Shown here in pieces: positions 35,658 through 45,250 of a stretch of 64,000 bases of DNA (position 1 is its first letter; each line of letters opens with the position of its first letter). The DNA is taken from the NCBI RefSeq assembly GCF_014207135.1, contig NZ_JACHCC010000009.1, positions 275,678 through 339,677 of the forward strand, read 5' to 3'. Source of the stretch: Pedobacter cryoconitis. Its GTDB lineage: Bacteria; Bacteroidota; Bacteroidia; Sphingobacteriales; Sphingobacteriaceae. The notes beneath the pieces are model-generated. The model was not told the DNA's origin. It ran no database searches and worked only from the letters and a program-made list of their open reading frames with translations. A program made the translations under genes and the position numbers.

Positions 35658-38435
35658 TTACTGCTGTTTTTCTTTGGAAAAAAATCCGGATAGTAATTTT
35701 TTAATCTCTTCAGGATTAAATGGTTTCAGAACATGACCATCCATACCACATTCTTTAAATTTATGATGATCATTTTTTAACGTAGAAGCCGTTAAGGCAA
35801 TGATTGGTATCTCTTTATAATACGTCCCACTGATATCTCTTATGATCCCTGTAGTTTCAAAACCATCTATACCTGGCATCTTAATGTCCATAAAGATCAA
35901 ATCATAACTCTCTGTCATAATTTTCTCTATAGCTTCATATCCGTTAATAGCTGCATCAACGTCCAGTCCCCACTTACTCAAAATACGTTTAGCGATCAGA
36001 ATGTTAATCTCATTATCATCTACTACCAGTATTCTTTTTCCTATAAAAACACTCATTTCTGTGTTATTCCCAGGAGTAGCAGTTATTTCACTCATCTTAC
36101 TGAATGCGATCTCAAAAGAGAAAGTGGTTCCTTCACCTTCAACACTATCAACAACAATCTCAGAATTAAACATCTGAAGTAATTTCTTCGTAATTGCCAA
36201 TCCTAAGCCGGTGCCTCCATATTTTCTGGAAATATCAGTTTTAGCCTGTGTAAAGGTTTCAAAAATATAGTTTTGTTTGTCTTTAGGGATTCCTATGCCG
36301 TTATCAACGATCTCAAACCTGATAATTGACTCTTCTTCACTCTCTGCTGCGAGACTGAGTCTTAGTTGTACCTGCCCGTTATCTGTAAATTTAATAGCGT
36401 TACCTAAAAAGTTCATCAGGATCTGATATAACCTATTTTTATCCCCGGCAACCAATACAGGAACCATCGGATCAAAAACAAGGACCAGCTGATTCCCCTT
36501 TTTCTTTACATTAACCTGTAAAGAATTAATAATGTCATTAACCAGGGTTTTCAGATTAAATGGAAAAACTTCCAGCTCCATCTTACCAGTTTCCATCTTT
36601 GTAAAATCCAGAATATCATTAATAATATGCAGCAGGTTTTCTCCGGAGAATTTTAAAATATTCAGATCATCAATCTGTGAGATCTTAGGATCATTGTCCA
36701 ACAGTAAATGGGTCATACCTATTACCGCATTTAAAGGTGTACGAATTTCATGACTCATCACGGAAAGGAACATCTCTTTAGCCTGGCTCAGCTTTAAAGC
36801 TTGCTCCTTAGCCTCGATCATTTCCTTTTCAACCTGTTTACGTTGTGTGATATCTGATATCAGGTCAATCTGGCGCTCTACTTTCCCTTTACTGTTAATA
36901 ATAGGGGTATTGGATACGGACAACCAGATAGTAGATCCGTCTTTCTTTTCTGCCAGTACTTCGATGGTATAAGACTGGTTGTTCCTGCTTTTATTCCTTG
37001 AAGTGGCAATCAACTCCTGGTCATAAAAATTGGGTGAAAGAATATTTCCCAAATGATGACCGTAAAGCTCTTCCTTTCTATAACCGGTTAATTTTTCCAG
37101 TGATTTATTGACCCATGTAGTGATTCCTTCATTGTCCTGAATATTCACACCGGTATTTGTTTTGCTTGCAACCATAGACAGAACCTGCAACTCTTCTTCA
37201 GCTCTTTTTTTATCGGTAATATCTATGATAATCTCTACCTCAATATCTACATTTCCTCTGTCATCCAATACAACAGTATTGTAAACGGAAAGCCAGATTT
37301 CTTTTTTATCTTTCCGGTAAGCCAGCATATCTATCGTAAAAGACTGCCTCTGTTCGGTAAGTTTTCTAACCTCATCAATTAATTCCAGATCGGTATTAGG
37401 GCCTATAATCAGATCGCCAAGTCTTTTTCCTTTTACGTCTTCAAGGTTAAACCCTGTAATTTTTTCAAAGGCTGCATTCACCCAGGTGACATGATTGTTT
37501 GCATCATTAATAACTACCGCGTTATTAACTTTGCTGGCTACAAATGACAATTTCATCAGGTCACTTTCGACCTTCTTGTTATCAGTTATATCCCTCCCGT
37601 ATGTATACCATCTGTGATTTTTCGCGACCAGGGACCAACTTATCCAGCGAACAATATGATCACGTCCAACAATACGGAAATCAATATGAAGTTCTTTCTG
37701 TTTTTGCCCCAGGCCTTCTTCTATACTTTTAATTACTCTTGGTATATCTTCAGGATAACAGACGTCCAGCAGCCCCAGTTCCATTGCCTCCGCTACAGAG
37801 TACCCGAGTAATCTTGTAACTGCCTCATTAATAAACAAAACCCTGCCTCTGAAATCAAGAATGCAATGTATTTCGGGGGATACCGCAGTAATGTCCAACA
37901 GTTCCTGGTAACGTGAAGCACCGGAGTGGATCTGCTGATCTTTTTTTCTGAGTACCAGATGTACAACCACTTCTTCTGCCAGCCCTTTCAGTATATCTTT
38001 CTGACTATCAGTCAATGCTCTGGGAACTATATCAAACAAACAAAGCGTACCCAGCTTAAACCCTTCGTCATCAATCAGCGGGGCACCAATATAATACCTC
38101 ACATATGGCTCGGTTTTCACAGAGGGATAATCTACAAAACGACTATCCTTCTGTGCATCATATACTTCAAATATGGTGTTTCCCAGAATTGTATGTTCGC
38201 AAAAGGACTGATAACGGGGAAGTTCCTTCCGGTCTGTACCTACAGCAGATTTAACCCATTGCCTGTCTTTATCAATTAAAGAAATCAGGACAATGGGTGT
38301 ATTAAATATTTGCGAAGCAAGTCTTGTTAGGTTATCAAAGCTTTTTTCAACAGGGGTATCAAGTATATCATATGCGTACAAAGCACATAATCTCTCCTTT
38401 TCATTAGGTGATAATACTCCTGTATTTATTGGCAT
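35658..38435 (-). CDS. Hybrid sensor histidine kinase/response regulator (GAF-PAS-PAS-PAS-HisKA-HATPase-REC)
   Basis: About 925 residues from the ATG at 38435, the start that gives the usual PNEKERLCALYAYDILDT opening of the GAF domain. An in-frame ATG at 38480 would overlap glyA. Domains in order: GAF (about 10-160), three PAS domains (about 175-540), HisKA with SHEIRTPLNAVIGMTHLL (near 565), HATPase with DNGIGIPKD and GGTGLGLAITKKLL, and a C-terminal receiver with VVDDNEIN and phospho-acceptor FMDIKMPGIDGF. No transmembrane helices are seen, so it is a cytosolic phosphorelay kinase. The output partner is unknown. It follows glyA by 19 bases. Confidence 0.92.
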   Translation of the reverse strand: MPINTGVLSPNEKERLCALYAYDILDTPVEKSFDNLTRLASQIFNTPIVLISLIDKDRQWVKSAVGTDRKELPRYQSFCEHTILGNTIFEVYDAQKDSRFVDYPSVKTEPYVRYYIGAPLIDDEGFKLGTLCLFDIVPRALTDSQKDILKGLAEEVVVHLVLRKKDQQIHSGASRYQELLDITAVSPEIHCILDFRGRVLFINEAVTRLLGYSVAEAMELGLLDVCYPEDIPRVIKSIEEGLGQKQKELHIDFRIVGRDHIVRWISWSLVAKNHRWYTYGRDITDNKKVESDLMKLSFVASKVNNAVVINDANNHVTWVNAAFEKITGFNLEDVKGKRLGDLIIGPNTDLELIDEVRKLTEQRQSFTIDMLAYRKDKKEIWLSVYNTVVLDDRGNVDIEVEIIIDITDKKRAEEELQVLSMVASKTNTGVNIQDNEGITTWVNKSLEKLTGYRKEELYGHHLGNILSPNFYDQELIATSRNKSRNNQSYTIEVLAEKKDGSTIWLSVSNTPIINSKGKVERQIDLISDITQRKQVEKEMIEAKEQALKLSQAKEMFLSVMSHEIRTPLNAVIGMTHLLLDNDPKISQIDDLNILKFSGENLLHIINDILDFTKMETGKMELEVFPFNLKTLVNDIINSLQVNVKKKGNQLVLVFDPMVPVLVAGDKNRLYQILMNFLGNAIKFTDNGQVQLRLSLAAESEEESIIRFEIVDNGIGIPKDKQNYIFETFTQAKTDISRKYGGTGLGLAITKKLLQMFNSEIVVDSVEGEGTTFSFEIAFSKMSEITATPGNNTEMSVFIGKRILVVDDNEINILIAKRILSKWGLDVDAAINGYEAIEKIMTESYDLIFMDIKMPGIDGFETTGIIRDISGTYYKEIPIIALTASTLKNDHHKFKECGMDGHVLKPFNPEEIKKLLSGFFSKEKQQ

Positions 38436-38454
38436 AATTGATTTACCCGATTTT

Positions 38455-39726
38455 TTACTTGTATAATGGGAAACCTGCAACTAATTTAGTCACCTGTTTT
38501 CTCACTTCAATCAAATGGGCTTCGTCTTCCGGACGGGTTAAAACCTGATCAATTAAATCAACGATTTTTTCCATTTCCGCCTCTTTAAATCCTCTGCTTG
38601 TAATCGCAGCGGTTCCCACGCGTATACCAGAAGTTACAAAAGGAGATTTATCGTCAAACGGCACCATATTCTTGTTCACGGTAATATCTGCTTTTTCAAG
38701 CGCATTTTCAGCAAGTTTTCCAGTTATATTTTTATTACGTAAATCAATCAGCATCAAATGGTTGTCAGTACCACCAGAAATAATACCATATCCTCTTGAG
38801 ACAAAAGCTTTAGCCATCGCCTGTGCATTAGCCTGCACTTGTTTAATATAAACCAGATATTCATCACTCAGGGCTTCACCAAATGCAATTGCTTTTGCAG
38901 CAATAATATGCTCCAGAGGGCCACCTTGTGTACCAGGAAAAACGGCCATATCTAAAACAGATGACATCATTCTGGTCTCTCCTTTAGGTGTTTTTAAACC
39001 GAAAGGGTTTTCAAAATCTTTACCCATCATAATCAGACCTCCGCGTGGTCCACGCAGTGTTTTATGGGTAGTCGTTGTTACAATGTGACAATGAGGTAGT
39101 GGATTCGCTAATAATCCTCTTGCAATTAAACCTGCAGGATGTGAAATATCAGCAAGAACCAACGCACCGATTTTATCAGCTACACTACGAATAAATGCAT
39201 AATCCCACTCTCTTGAATAAGCAGATGCACCACAGATAATCAATTTTGGACGTTCAGCTAATGCTACTTCTTCCAGTTTAGCATAGTCAATCAGTCCGTC
39301 TTCTTTTTTTACCCCATAAAAAAGAGGATGATATAACTTACCAGAAAAGTTAACCGGTGAACCATGTGTTAAATGGCCTCCATGAGACAGGTCAAAACCA
39401 AGGATTTTATCCCCAGGTTGAATTACAGCAAGCATTACCGCAGCATTTGCCTGTGCACCTGAATGTGGCTGAACATTTACCCATTCAGCACCAAATAGTT
39501 TTTTTGCGCGTTCAATTGCAATATTTTCTACCTCATCAACAACCTGACAACCGCCGTAATAACGTTTGCCCGGAAGGCCTTCAGCATATTTATTGGTTAA
39601 TACTGAACCCGCAGCTTCCATAACTTGTTTGCTTACAAAATTCTCTGAAGCAATCAGCTCAAGGCCGTTTTCCTGACGGTCTAATTCCCTGTCAATCAAA
39701 TCAAAAATTAAAGTATCTCGTTCCAT
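38455..39726 (-). CDS. glyA: Serine hydroxymethyltransferase
   Basis: The 423-residue PLP enzyme interconverts serine and glycine while charging tetrahydrofolate. The N-terminus ELIASENFVSKQVMEAAGS and the PLP lysine in TTTTHKTLRGPRGG are diagnostic, and LADISHPAGLIARG holds the active-site aspartate and histidine. Length is normal. It fits the H protein gene in the same window, both in one-carbon metabolism. An ATACTTTG element lies 4-11 bases before the ATG. Confidence 0.97.
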   Translation of the reverse strand: MERDTLIFDLIDRELDRQENGLELIASENFVSKQVMEAAGSVLTNKYAEGLPGKRYYGGCQVVDEVENIAIERAKKLFGAEWVNVQPHSGAQANAAVMLAVIQPGDKILGFDLSHGGHLTHGSPVNFSGKLYHPLFYGVKKEDGLIDYAKLEEVALAERPKLIICGASAYSREWDYAFIRSVADKIGALVLADISHPAGLIARGLLANPLPHCHIVTTTTHKTLRGPRGGLIMMGKDFENPFGLKTPKGETRMMSSVLDMAVFPGTQGGPLEHIIAAKAIAFGEALSDEYLVYIKQVQANAQAMAKAFVSRGYGIISGGTDNHLMLIDLRNKNITGKLAENALEKADITVNKNMVPFDDKSPFVTSGIRVGTAAITSRGFKEAEMEKIVDLIDQVLTRPEDEAHLIEVRKQVTKLVAGFPLYK

Positions 39727-40144
39727 TTATCAAAGTATATTTCTGTAAAAATAATCATTTTCATTGGAGTATATATTGTTTTTTAATGGTAATGAAGCTC
39801 TCATGATTTTATTCTCATTCCATTGTGTGATTTGAAAAATCATGATGGTTTCATCAGTATAAATTTATTTTTCATCAGTTCTTATCTTGTTTTTGTGTTC
39901 ATAAGTCAGTTATAAGACCATTTGAATTGAATCCGGTTCTGCCCGGGCTCATCTTTCACAGCATTTATTTTCCTTTTATATCCAGGATCGTATCGCCAGG
40001 GTCACGTCATTTTTCATAGAAATACAACCTATAAATATGGTGTCAGGATAGCTCAGAAGGTTCATATAACTTGAATGACTATTATTTTGCAGTTATATTA
40101 ACTAAAATCCCGTACTTTGTATATTGTTGTCTATTAAAACATGC
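39727..40144. other. Non-coding gap between glyA and dxs
   Basis: About 418 bases, AT-rich, carrying the divergent promoters of glyA and dxs. It contains a 10-bp inverted repeat (TCATGATTTT at 39801-39810 and AAAATCATGA at 39836-39845) and, near dxs, a GTACTTTG box (40111-40118) before the start. I see no gene, tRNA or riboswitch here. Confidence 0.6.
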
Positions 40145-42073
40145 ATGGAAAACTTCAACTCTCCATTACTACCTAACATAAACTATCCTGCTGATTTAAA
40201 GCAGTATAAAGAAGAAGATCTGGAGCAAATCAGCCAGGAATTAAGACAGTATATCATTGATGCAGTAAGTGTAAATGGCGGTCATTTTGCGGCCAGTCTA
40301 GGCGTTGTAGAACTTACTGTTGCTTTACACTATGTGCTTAATACTCCCTATGATAAACTGGTTTGGGATGTAGGTCATCAGGCTTACGGCCATAAAATAC
40401 TTACGGGGCGGAAATCTGTTTTCCATACGAACAGGGTATTGAACGGGATCAGTGGTTTCCCGAATATCAGTGAAAGTGAATATGACACCTTTGGCGTTGG
40501 CCACTCTTCTACCTCGATTTCTGCTGCACTGGGAATGGCTGTCGCCTCTCAGTTAAAAGGCGAAAAAGACCGTCAGCATGTCGCCGTAATCGGTGATGGT
40601 GCGATGACTGCCGGACTGGCTTTTGAAGGCCTTAATCATGCCGGGATTGAGAATTCAAACCTGCTGGTTATCCTGAATGATAACTGCATGTCCATTGACC
40701 CCAATGTCGGAGCGCTTAAAGAGTATCTTACAAGTATAACTACTTCTAAATCATATAACCGTTTCAGGGACGATATCTCAAGTGTACTGATCAAACTTTC
40801 TGAACTTGGGCCTAATGCGCACAAGTTTGTAAAAAAGATAGAAAAAAGTATCAAAGGTACCTTACTCAAACAGAGTAATTTATTTGAGGCTTTAAATTTC
40901 AGATATTTTGGCCCGGTAGATGGTCATGATGTAAAAAAACTGGCTTCTATCCTGAAAGACCTGAAAGATATTCCTGGTCCTAAGCTATTACATTGTGTAA
41001 CAGTTAAAGGTAAAGGCTTCGCTTTGGCTGAGAAGGACCAGACCAAATGGCACGCTCCTGGTACTTTCGATAAGATAACCGGTGAAATCAAGAAATCGGT
41101 CAACGACAAACCACAACCCCCTAAATATCAGGATGTTTTTGGGCACACATTAGTTGAGCTAGCTGAAGCCAATCAGAAGATTGTAGGTATCACACCTGCC
41201 ATGCCTTCTGGTTCATCTATGAATATTATGATGAAGGCTATGCCTGAGCGCGCATTTGACGTGGGCATTGCAGAGCAGCACGCTGTAACGTTTTCGGCAG
41301 GACTGGCTGCTCAGGGGATGTTACCTTTCTGTAATATTTATTCCAGCTTTATGCAACGTGCGTACGACCAGGTGATCCATGATGTGGCGATACAAAATTT
41401 AAATGTTGTATTCTGTCTGGATCGTGCAGGTGTTGCCGGGGCTGACGGTGCGACTCACCATGGAGCCTATGACCTTGCCTATATGCGTTGTATTCCAAAT
41501 ATGACTGTAGCTGCACCAATGAATGAGGAAGAATTGAGAAACCTGATGTATACAGCTCAGTTGGAGAACAAGGGACCATTTTCAATTCGTTATCCGAGAG
41601 GGAATGGAGTTATGATTGACTGGAAACGCCCTTTCAAAGCCATTGAGATTGGAAAAGGGCGAAAAATATGTGATGGTGAAGATGTAGCCATCCTGACTAT
41701 CGGACATGTGGGTAATTTTGCTGTTGAGGCCTGTAAAGAACTTAACACTGATGGAATCCACCCGGCACATTACGATATTCGTTTTGTTAAACCGCTGGAC
41801 GAAGCATTATTACATGATGTTTTCACCCGTTATAAAAAGATAGTTACCGTAGAAGATGGATGTCTGCAAGGTGGAATGGGATCTGCAGTGCTGGAATTTA
41901 TGGCTGATCATAATTACCAGGCCAATGTGATCCGTCTGGGTATGCCTGACGAAGTGGTTGAGCATGGTGAGCAGGCCGAATTATGGTCAATCTGTGGTTA
42001 TGATAAGAACTCAATTATAGAAACAGTTAAGAAGATAACAATCAGCAGGACAACCGCTACCATTGCATCTTAA
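40145..42073 (+). CDS. dxs: 1-deoxy-D-xylulose-5-phosphate synthase
   Basis: DXS condenses pyruvate and glyceraldehyde 3-phosphate in the first step of the non-mevalonate isoprenoid pathway. About 642 residues from ATG 40145; an in-frame TTG at 40124 is a poorer choice. The thiamine motif GDGAMTAGLAFEGLNHAG ends in LNDN, with the KLVWDVGHQAYGHKILTGR region at the N-terminus. The second half has the transketolase domain, with GIAEQHAVTFSAGLA and DRAGVAGADGATHHG. Length is normal. It stands alone, with a bidirectional terminator shared with glmS. Confidence 0.96.
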   Translation: MENFNSPLLPNINYPADLKQYKEEDLEQISQELRQYIIDAVSVNGGHFAASLGVVELTVALHYVLNTPYDKLVWDVGHQAYGHKILTGRKSVFHTNRVLNGISGFPNISESEYDTFGVGHSSTSISAALGMAVASQLKGEKDRQHVAVIGDGAMTAGLAFEGLNHAGIENSNLLVILNDNCMSIDPNVGALKEYLTSITTSKSYNRFRDDISSVLIKLSELGPNAHKFVKKIEKSIKGTLLKQSNLFEALNFRYFGPVDGHDVKKLASILKDLKDIPGPKLLHCVTVKGKGFALAEKDQTKWHAPGTFDKITGEIKKSVNDKPQPPKYQDVFGHTLVELAEANQKIVGITPAMPSGSSMNIMMKAMPERAFDVGIAEQHAVTFSAGLAAQGMLPFCNIYSSFMQRAYDQVIHDVAIQNLNVVFCLDRAGVAGADGATHHGAYDLAYMRCIPNMTVAAPMNEEELRNLMYTAQLENKGPFSIRYPRGNGVMIDWKRPFKAIEIGKGRKICDGEDVAILTIGHVGNFAVEACKELNTDGIHPAHYDIRFVKPLDEALLHDVFTRYKKIVTVEDGCLQGGMGSAVLEFMADHNYQANVIRLGMPDEVVEHGEQAELWSICGYDKNSIIETVKKITISRTTATIAS

Positions 42074-42102
42074 GAACTGCCTTCTCATATCTATATAAAA
42101 CA

Positions 42103-42140
42103 AATAAGTCCTGTTTGCTGGTCAGCAAACAGGACTTATT
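42103..42140. terminator. Bidirectional terminator between dxs and glmS
   Basis: An 18-bp perfect stem, AATAAGTCCTGTTTGCTG (42103-42120) with its complement at 42123-42140 and a two-base gap, lies between the convergent dxs and glmS stop codons. A/T-rich flanks serve both strands. Confidence 0.85.
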
Positions 42141-42161
42141 ATATAAATAAAACTTGCTCTG

Positions 42162-44000
42162 CTATTCTACAGTCACTGATTTAGCCAGATTTCTTGGCTG
42201 ATCTACATTACACCCTCTCAGTAAAGCTATATGATAAGAAAGCAACTGTAAAGGTATAGTAGCCAGTAAAGGCAGGAATGCTTCACTTGAATCAGGGATT
42301 TCGATACAATAGTCAGCCATTTTACGTACTTCAGTATCTCCTTCAGTAACAATAGCCAGCACAATTCCTTTTCTTGCTTTCACTTCCTGGATGTTACTGA
42401 TTACCTTTTCGTAAGAAGAGTTCTTGGTAGCAATGACAACTACTGGCATCTCTTCATCAATCAAAGCAATAGGACCATGCTTCATTTCTGCAGCAGGATA
42501 ACCTTCAGCATGTATATAAGAGATCTCTTTTAACTTCAGGGCTCCTTCAAGGGCTACCGGAAATCCACTTCCTCTACCCAGGAAAAGACAGTTTCTTGAA
42601 TCTTTAAATTTATGGGCTATCTCCTCTATTAAACTATTAGATTCTAAAGCCCTGGTAATTTTTTCAGGAATACAATCAAGTTCTGTTAATAATTCTACTA
42701 GTTTGGCTTGTGTTAAAGTGCCTTTCTGTTGTGCCATATAGAAAGCCATCAAGGTAAGGACTGTAACTTGTGCAGTAAATGCTTTAGTAGAAGCGACCCC
42801 AATCTCAGGGCCCGCATGGGTATAAACACCTGCATGAGTAAGACGTGGAATAGAAGAACCAACAACATTACAAACACCAAAAATTGTTGCCCCCTTCTCC
42901 TTAGCCATCTCAATAGCAGCCATTGTATCCGCAGTTTCACCAGATTGTGAAATTGCAATAACTATGTCTTTTTCTGTAATAATAGGATTTCTATAGCGGA
43001 ATTCTGATGCGTATTCAACCTCAACAGGTATCCTGGCATATTCTTCTATTAAGTACTCTCCAACCAACCCAGCATGCCAGGAGGTTCCACAGGCTACAAT
43101 GATAATGCGGTCAATGTTTTTAAGTTTATCCGCATACTCCTTAATCCCTCCCAGCTGTACTCTGCCTTCATTTGGATAAATACGACCCCTCATACAATCT
43201 CTGATAGACCTTGCCTGCTCAAAGATCTCCTTTAACATGAAGTGTTCATATCCACCTTTTTCCAGCATTTCCAGTTTAAGCTCCAGCTCCTGGATATATG
43301 GTGTCTGTACTACGTTATCCAATCGTTTGATCAATAACTCATCACGTTTAACAAATGCTATTTCATTGTCATTCAGATAAATTACATTCTTTGTATACTC
43401 AATGATCGGGGTAGCATCAGAAGCAATAAAGTACTCTCCCTCTCCTACACCAATAACCATTGGACTACCTTTCCTGGCTGCAATCAGCTGATCAGGATGA
43501 TCATTATCCATAATTACTATAGCATAGGCACCATTCACCTGGTGCAGAGCCAGACGCACAGCTTCCAGTAAATCAGTATTTTCCTTTTTATAGATTTCTT
43601 CTACTAAATGAATCAGAACCTCAGTATCTGTATCACTATTAAAACTATGCCCCCTGGAAAGAAGTTCTTCTTTCAGCGTTGCATAGTTTTCTATAATTCC
43701 ATTATGAATTATACTTAATTTACCGTCATTAGAAGTATGAGGGTGTGAATTCCTGTCAGAAGGTTCACCATGAGTGGCCCAACGGGTATGTCCCATACCA
43801 ATCGTTGCCGATTTATCTTTTCCCTCACTGAAGTTCTCCAGCTCCTGAACTTTACCTGCTTTTTTATAAATATTCAATCCGTTCTGATTGATCAGTGCGA
43901 TCCCCGCACTGTCATATCCCCGGTATTCTAATCTCTTCAGGCCTTTAAGTACTATTGGCCAGGCTTCTCTATAACCTATATATCCTACTATTCCACACAT
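42162..44000 (-). CDS. glmS: Glutamine-fructose-6-phosphate aminotransferase (isomerising)
   Basis: The 612-residue enzyme makes glucosamine 6-phosphate, the entry to peptidoglycan and lipid A amino sugars. Cys2 (MCGIVGYIG) is the glutaminase nucleophile, with GMGHTRWATHGEP following. Two SIS domains bind fructose 6-phosphate (GTSWHAGLVGEY and ISQSGETADT; then FLGRGSGFPVALEGALKLKEISYIHAEGY) and the chain ends in the conserved KSVTVE. Length is normal. Upstream there is a hairpin and a small reading frame that may control it (see 44017-44142). I saw no glmS-ribozyme-like sequence. Confidence 0.97.
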   Translation of the reverse strand: MCGIVGYIGYREAWPIVLKGLKRLEYRGYDSAGIALINQNGLNIYKKAGKVQELENFSEGKDKSATIGMGHTRWATHGEPSDRNSHPHTSNDGKLSIIHNGIIENYATLKEELLSRGHSFNSDTDTEVLIHLVEEIYKKENTDLLEAVRLALHQVNGAYAIVIMDNDHPDQLIAARKGSPMVIGVGEGEYFIASDATPIIEYTKNVIYLNDNEIAFVKRDELLIKRLDNVVQTPYIQELELKLEMLEKGGYEHFMLKEIFEQARSIRDCMRGRIYPNEGRVQLGGIKEYADKLKNIDRIIIVACGTSWHAGLVGEYLIEEYARIPVEVEYASEFRYRNPIITEKDIVIAISQSGETADTMAAIEMAKEKGATIFGVCNVVGSSIPRLTHAGVYTHAGPEIGVASTKAFTAQVTVLTLMAFYMAQQKGTLTQAKLVELLTELDCIPEKITRALESNSLIEEIAHKFKDSRNCLFLGRGSGFPVALEGALKLKEISYIHAEGYPAAEMKHGPIALIDEEMPVVVIATKNSSYEKVISNIQEVKARKGIVLAIVTEGDTEVRKMADYCIEIPDSSEAFLPLLATIPLQLLSYHIALLRGCNVDQPRNLAKSVTVE

Positions 44001-44016
44001 ATTATTCTAGTATAAA

Positions 44017-44052
44017 GGTGTAAATCTAGTCAATTAAAGATTTATTTACACC
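44017..44052 (-). promoter_or_regulatory. Inverted repeat in the glmS leader
   Basis: GGTGTAAAT (44017-44025) and ATTTACACC (44044-44052) can form a 9-bp stem with an 18-base loop. It ends 16 bases before the glmS ATG. The stop codon of a small upstream frame (44026-44142) lies within it, as in leader-peptide control. Confidence 0.5.
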
Positions 44053-44142
44053 AAATAAAACTACTGCCTCATTTTTCGTGACAAATGACACATAGTTAAT
44101 ACGTTTTAGCTTTAAGAGCATTAAATGTGATTCTATTCGCAT
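44026..44142 (-). CDS. Possible short upstream reading frame before glmS
   Basis: A frame of 38 codons (MRIESHLMLLKLKRINYVSF...) ends 25 bases before glmS, on the same strand; an upstream in-frame ATG at 44208 would lengthen it to 60 codons with a leucine-rich start. An ACACTTTG box overlaps the position just before the ATG at 44142. The composition follows the A/C-rich + strand, so it may be chance. I list it because its stop lies in the hairpin at 44017-44052. Confidence 0.25.
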   Translation of the reverse strand: MRIESHLMLLKLKRINYVSFVTKNEAVVLFGVNKSLID

Positions 44143-44289
44143 CAAAGTGTGGAATACCTCTACAGCACTCAGACCTAACAAAAACAATAACAACCTAAAT
44201 ATCAACAAATTACAACAAAAACAATGACTGGCATCATTATTCTGTATCGCTAATACAAATCATTGTATCAAACATAAAAAACTATAAAG

Positions 44290-44601
44290 ATGAAAAATTT
44301 AATTTTAGGCGCAGCCATATTAGCATTTGCAGGAGTTTCAACAGTTAAAGCAAACGATATTAAAAATCCGGTAGCTGTAGTGGCTCAACAGGATAGCACA
44401 GTTAAAACTCCTGTTAAAATCGAAGAGTTACCTGATGCTGTAAAAGCAACTTTGTCATCAGACAAGTATAAAGACTGGGCTCCGGTAGCAGCATTCAAAA
44501 TTACAGATGCAAAAAAAGCAGAATACTACCAGGTTGATGCAAAAAAAGGAAATGAAACTGCTTCCTTAAAAATTGGTAAAGACGGCGTTGTTATTCAATA
44601 A
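44290..44601 (+). CDS. Small secreted protein, PepSY/BLIP-like region
   Basis: The 103-residue protein has a signal peptide (LILGAAILAFAGVSTVKA, cut near residue 22). One small alpha/beta domain follows: LPDAVKATLSSDKYKDW, then AFKITDAKKAEYYQVDAKKGNETASLKIGKDGVVI. The order, helix then two or three strands ending in YYQV and LKI..DG, resembles the PepSY-like putative periplasmic family of Bacteroidota. It is probably soluble and periplasmic. It stands alone with its own terminator, often a sign of an abundant small envelope protein. Function unknown. Confidence 0.75.
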   Translation: MKNLILGAAILAFAGVSTVKANDIKNPVAVVAQQDSTVKTPVKIEELPDAVKATLSSDKYKDWAPVAAFKITDAKKAEYYQVDAKKGNETASLKIGKDGVVIQ

Positions 44602-44623
44602 CCGAAATCTATTTAAAGACTAA

Positions 44624-44654
44624 AAACCTGCCCTGTAAAGGGGCGGGTTTTTTC
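44624..44654 (+). terminator. Intrinsic terminator after the small secreted protein gene
   Basis: AAACCTGCCC (44624-44633) pairs with GGGCGGGTTT (44641-44650) and the stem runs into a T run. It lies about 23 bases after the stop codon at 44601. Confidence 0.9.
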
Positions 44655-44696
44655 TTGTCCGGCAGATTTAGATTTCCCTAGATATCACGGCACCAG

Positions 44697-44720
44697 TTAT
44701 CCACATTTTCTTGTGGATAA
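44697..44720. promoter_or_regulatory. Inverted pair of perfect DnaA boxes
   Basis: TTATCCACA (44697-44705) and its reverse complement TGTGGATAA (44712-44720) are separated by six bases; with flanking bases the arms are 10 bp. TTATCCACA is the high-affinity DnaA box. The arrangement could equally form a hairpin, but no T run follows. Confidence 0.65.
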
Positions 44721-44840
44721 CCTATTGAAAATGTTAATTAAGCACGAGGTGTGATGCTTTAGCAGGGTTAACAAACAAACAACAACAAACTAAAAATCAA
44801 CACATTAACACAACATACAAACTTTAAATCCTACAAAAAC

Positions 44841-44871
44841 GGTTATAAACAATTAACATTGGTTATAAACA
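44841..44871 (+). repeat. Direct repeat GGTTATAAACA, two copies
   Basis: GGTTATAAACA occurs at 44841-44851 and 44861-44871, exactly 20 bases (two helical turns) apart. TTATAAACA differs from the DnaA box at two positions, so these may be weak DnaA sites or operators. Confidence 0.5.
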
Positions 44872-45250
44872 TCCACCGATTACTCTAAAGTTAGGGGCTG
44901 AAAATAAACTCCATAACATAATCAGCCAGACCTGACTGCCGGATCAGCAGTAGCTACTGAACTTGCATATCAATTTACTGATCAAACCAATAGTATTTAA
45001 CCAGCATTCAATAATCATACTCAAGAGCAAAAAACATTCAGCTTTTCAAGAAATAAAACAATCAGAAAAACAAACATACAACACTAGTAAACAACTAGAT
45101 AACCACAAATAATGTAATTTATTTAATCCAGACAAAGCTTCCACAACTTTACATCCTGCAGGAATAAAAATGCTTGTTAAAATATAGATAATCATCCAGG
45201 ATATGGCAAGGTGTTTGAACATCATCAGACATCATCGATAAGATAAACTC

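Larger units (their letters stand above)
44655..45250. other. Long A/C-rich non-coding region, possible origin-like or regulatory DNA
   Basis: About 600 bases without a plausible gene. The + strand is very poor in G over roughly 44765-44840 (runs such as AACAAACAAACAACAACAAAC). It holds an inverted pair of perfect DnaA boxes (44697-44720), two GGTTATAAACA copies 20 bases apart (44841 and 44861), and near the right end the 5' region of the histidine kinase gene. No riboswitch or tRNA pattern was seen. Confidence 0.55.

Noticed and set aside
40040..40062. tRNA-like stretch (GGATAGCTCAGAAGG) before dxs
   Set aside because: Resembles a D arm only; no anticodon or T arm follows and no acceptor stem can form.
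43981..44290. glmS ribozyme or GlcN-6-P riboswitch
   Set aside because: No recognisable conserved core; only a short hairpin is present.
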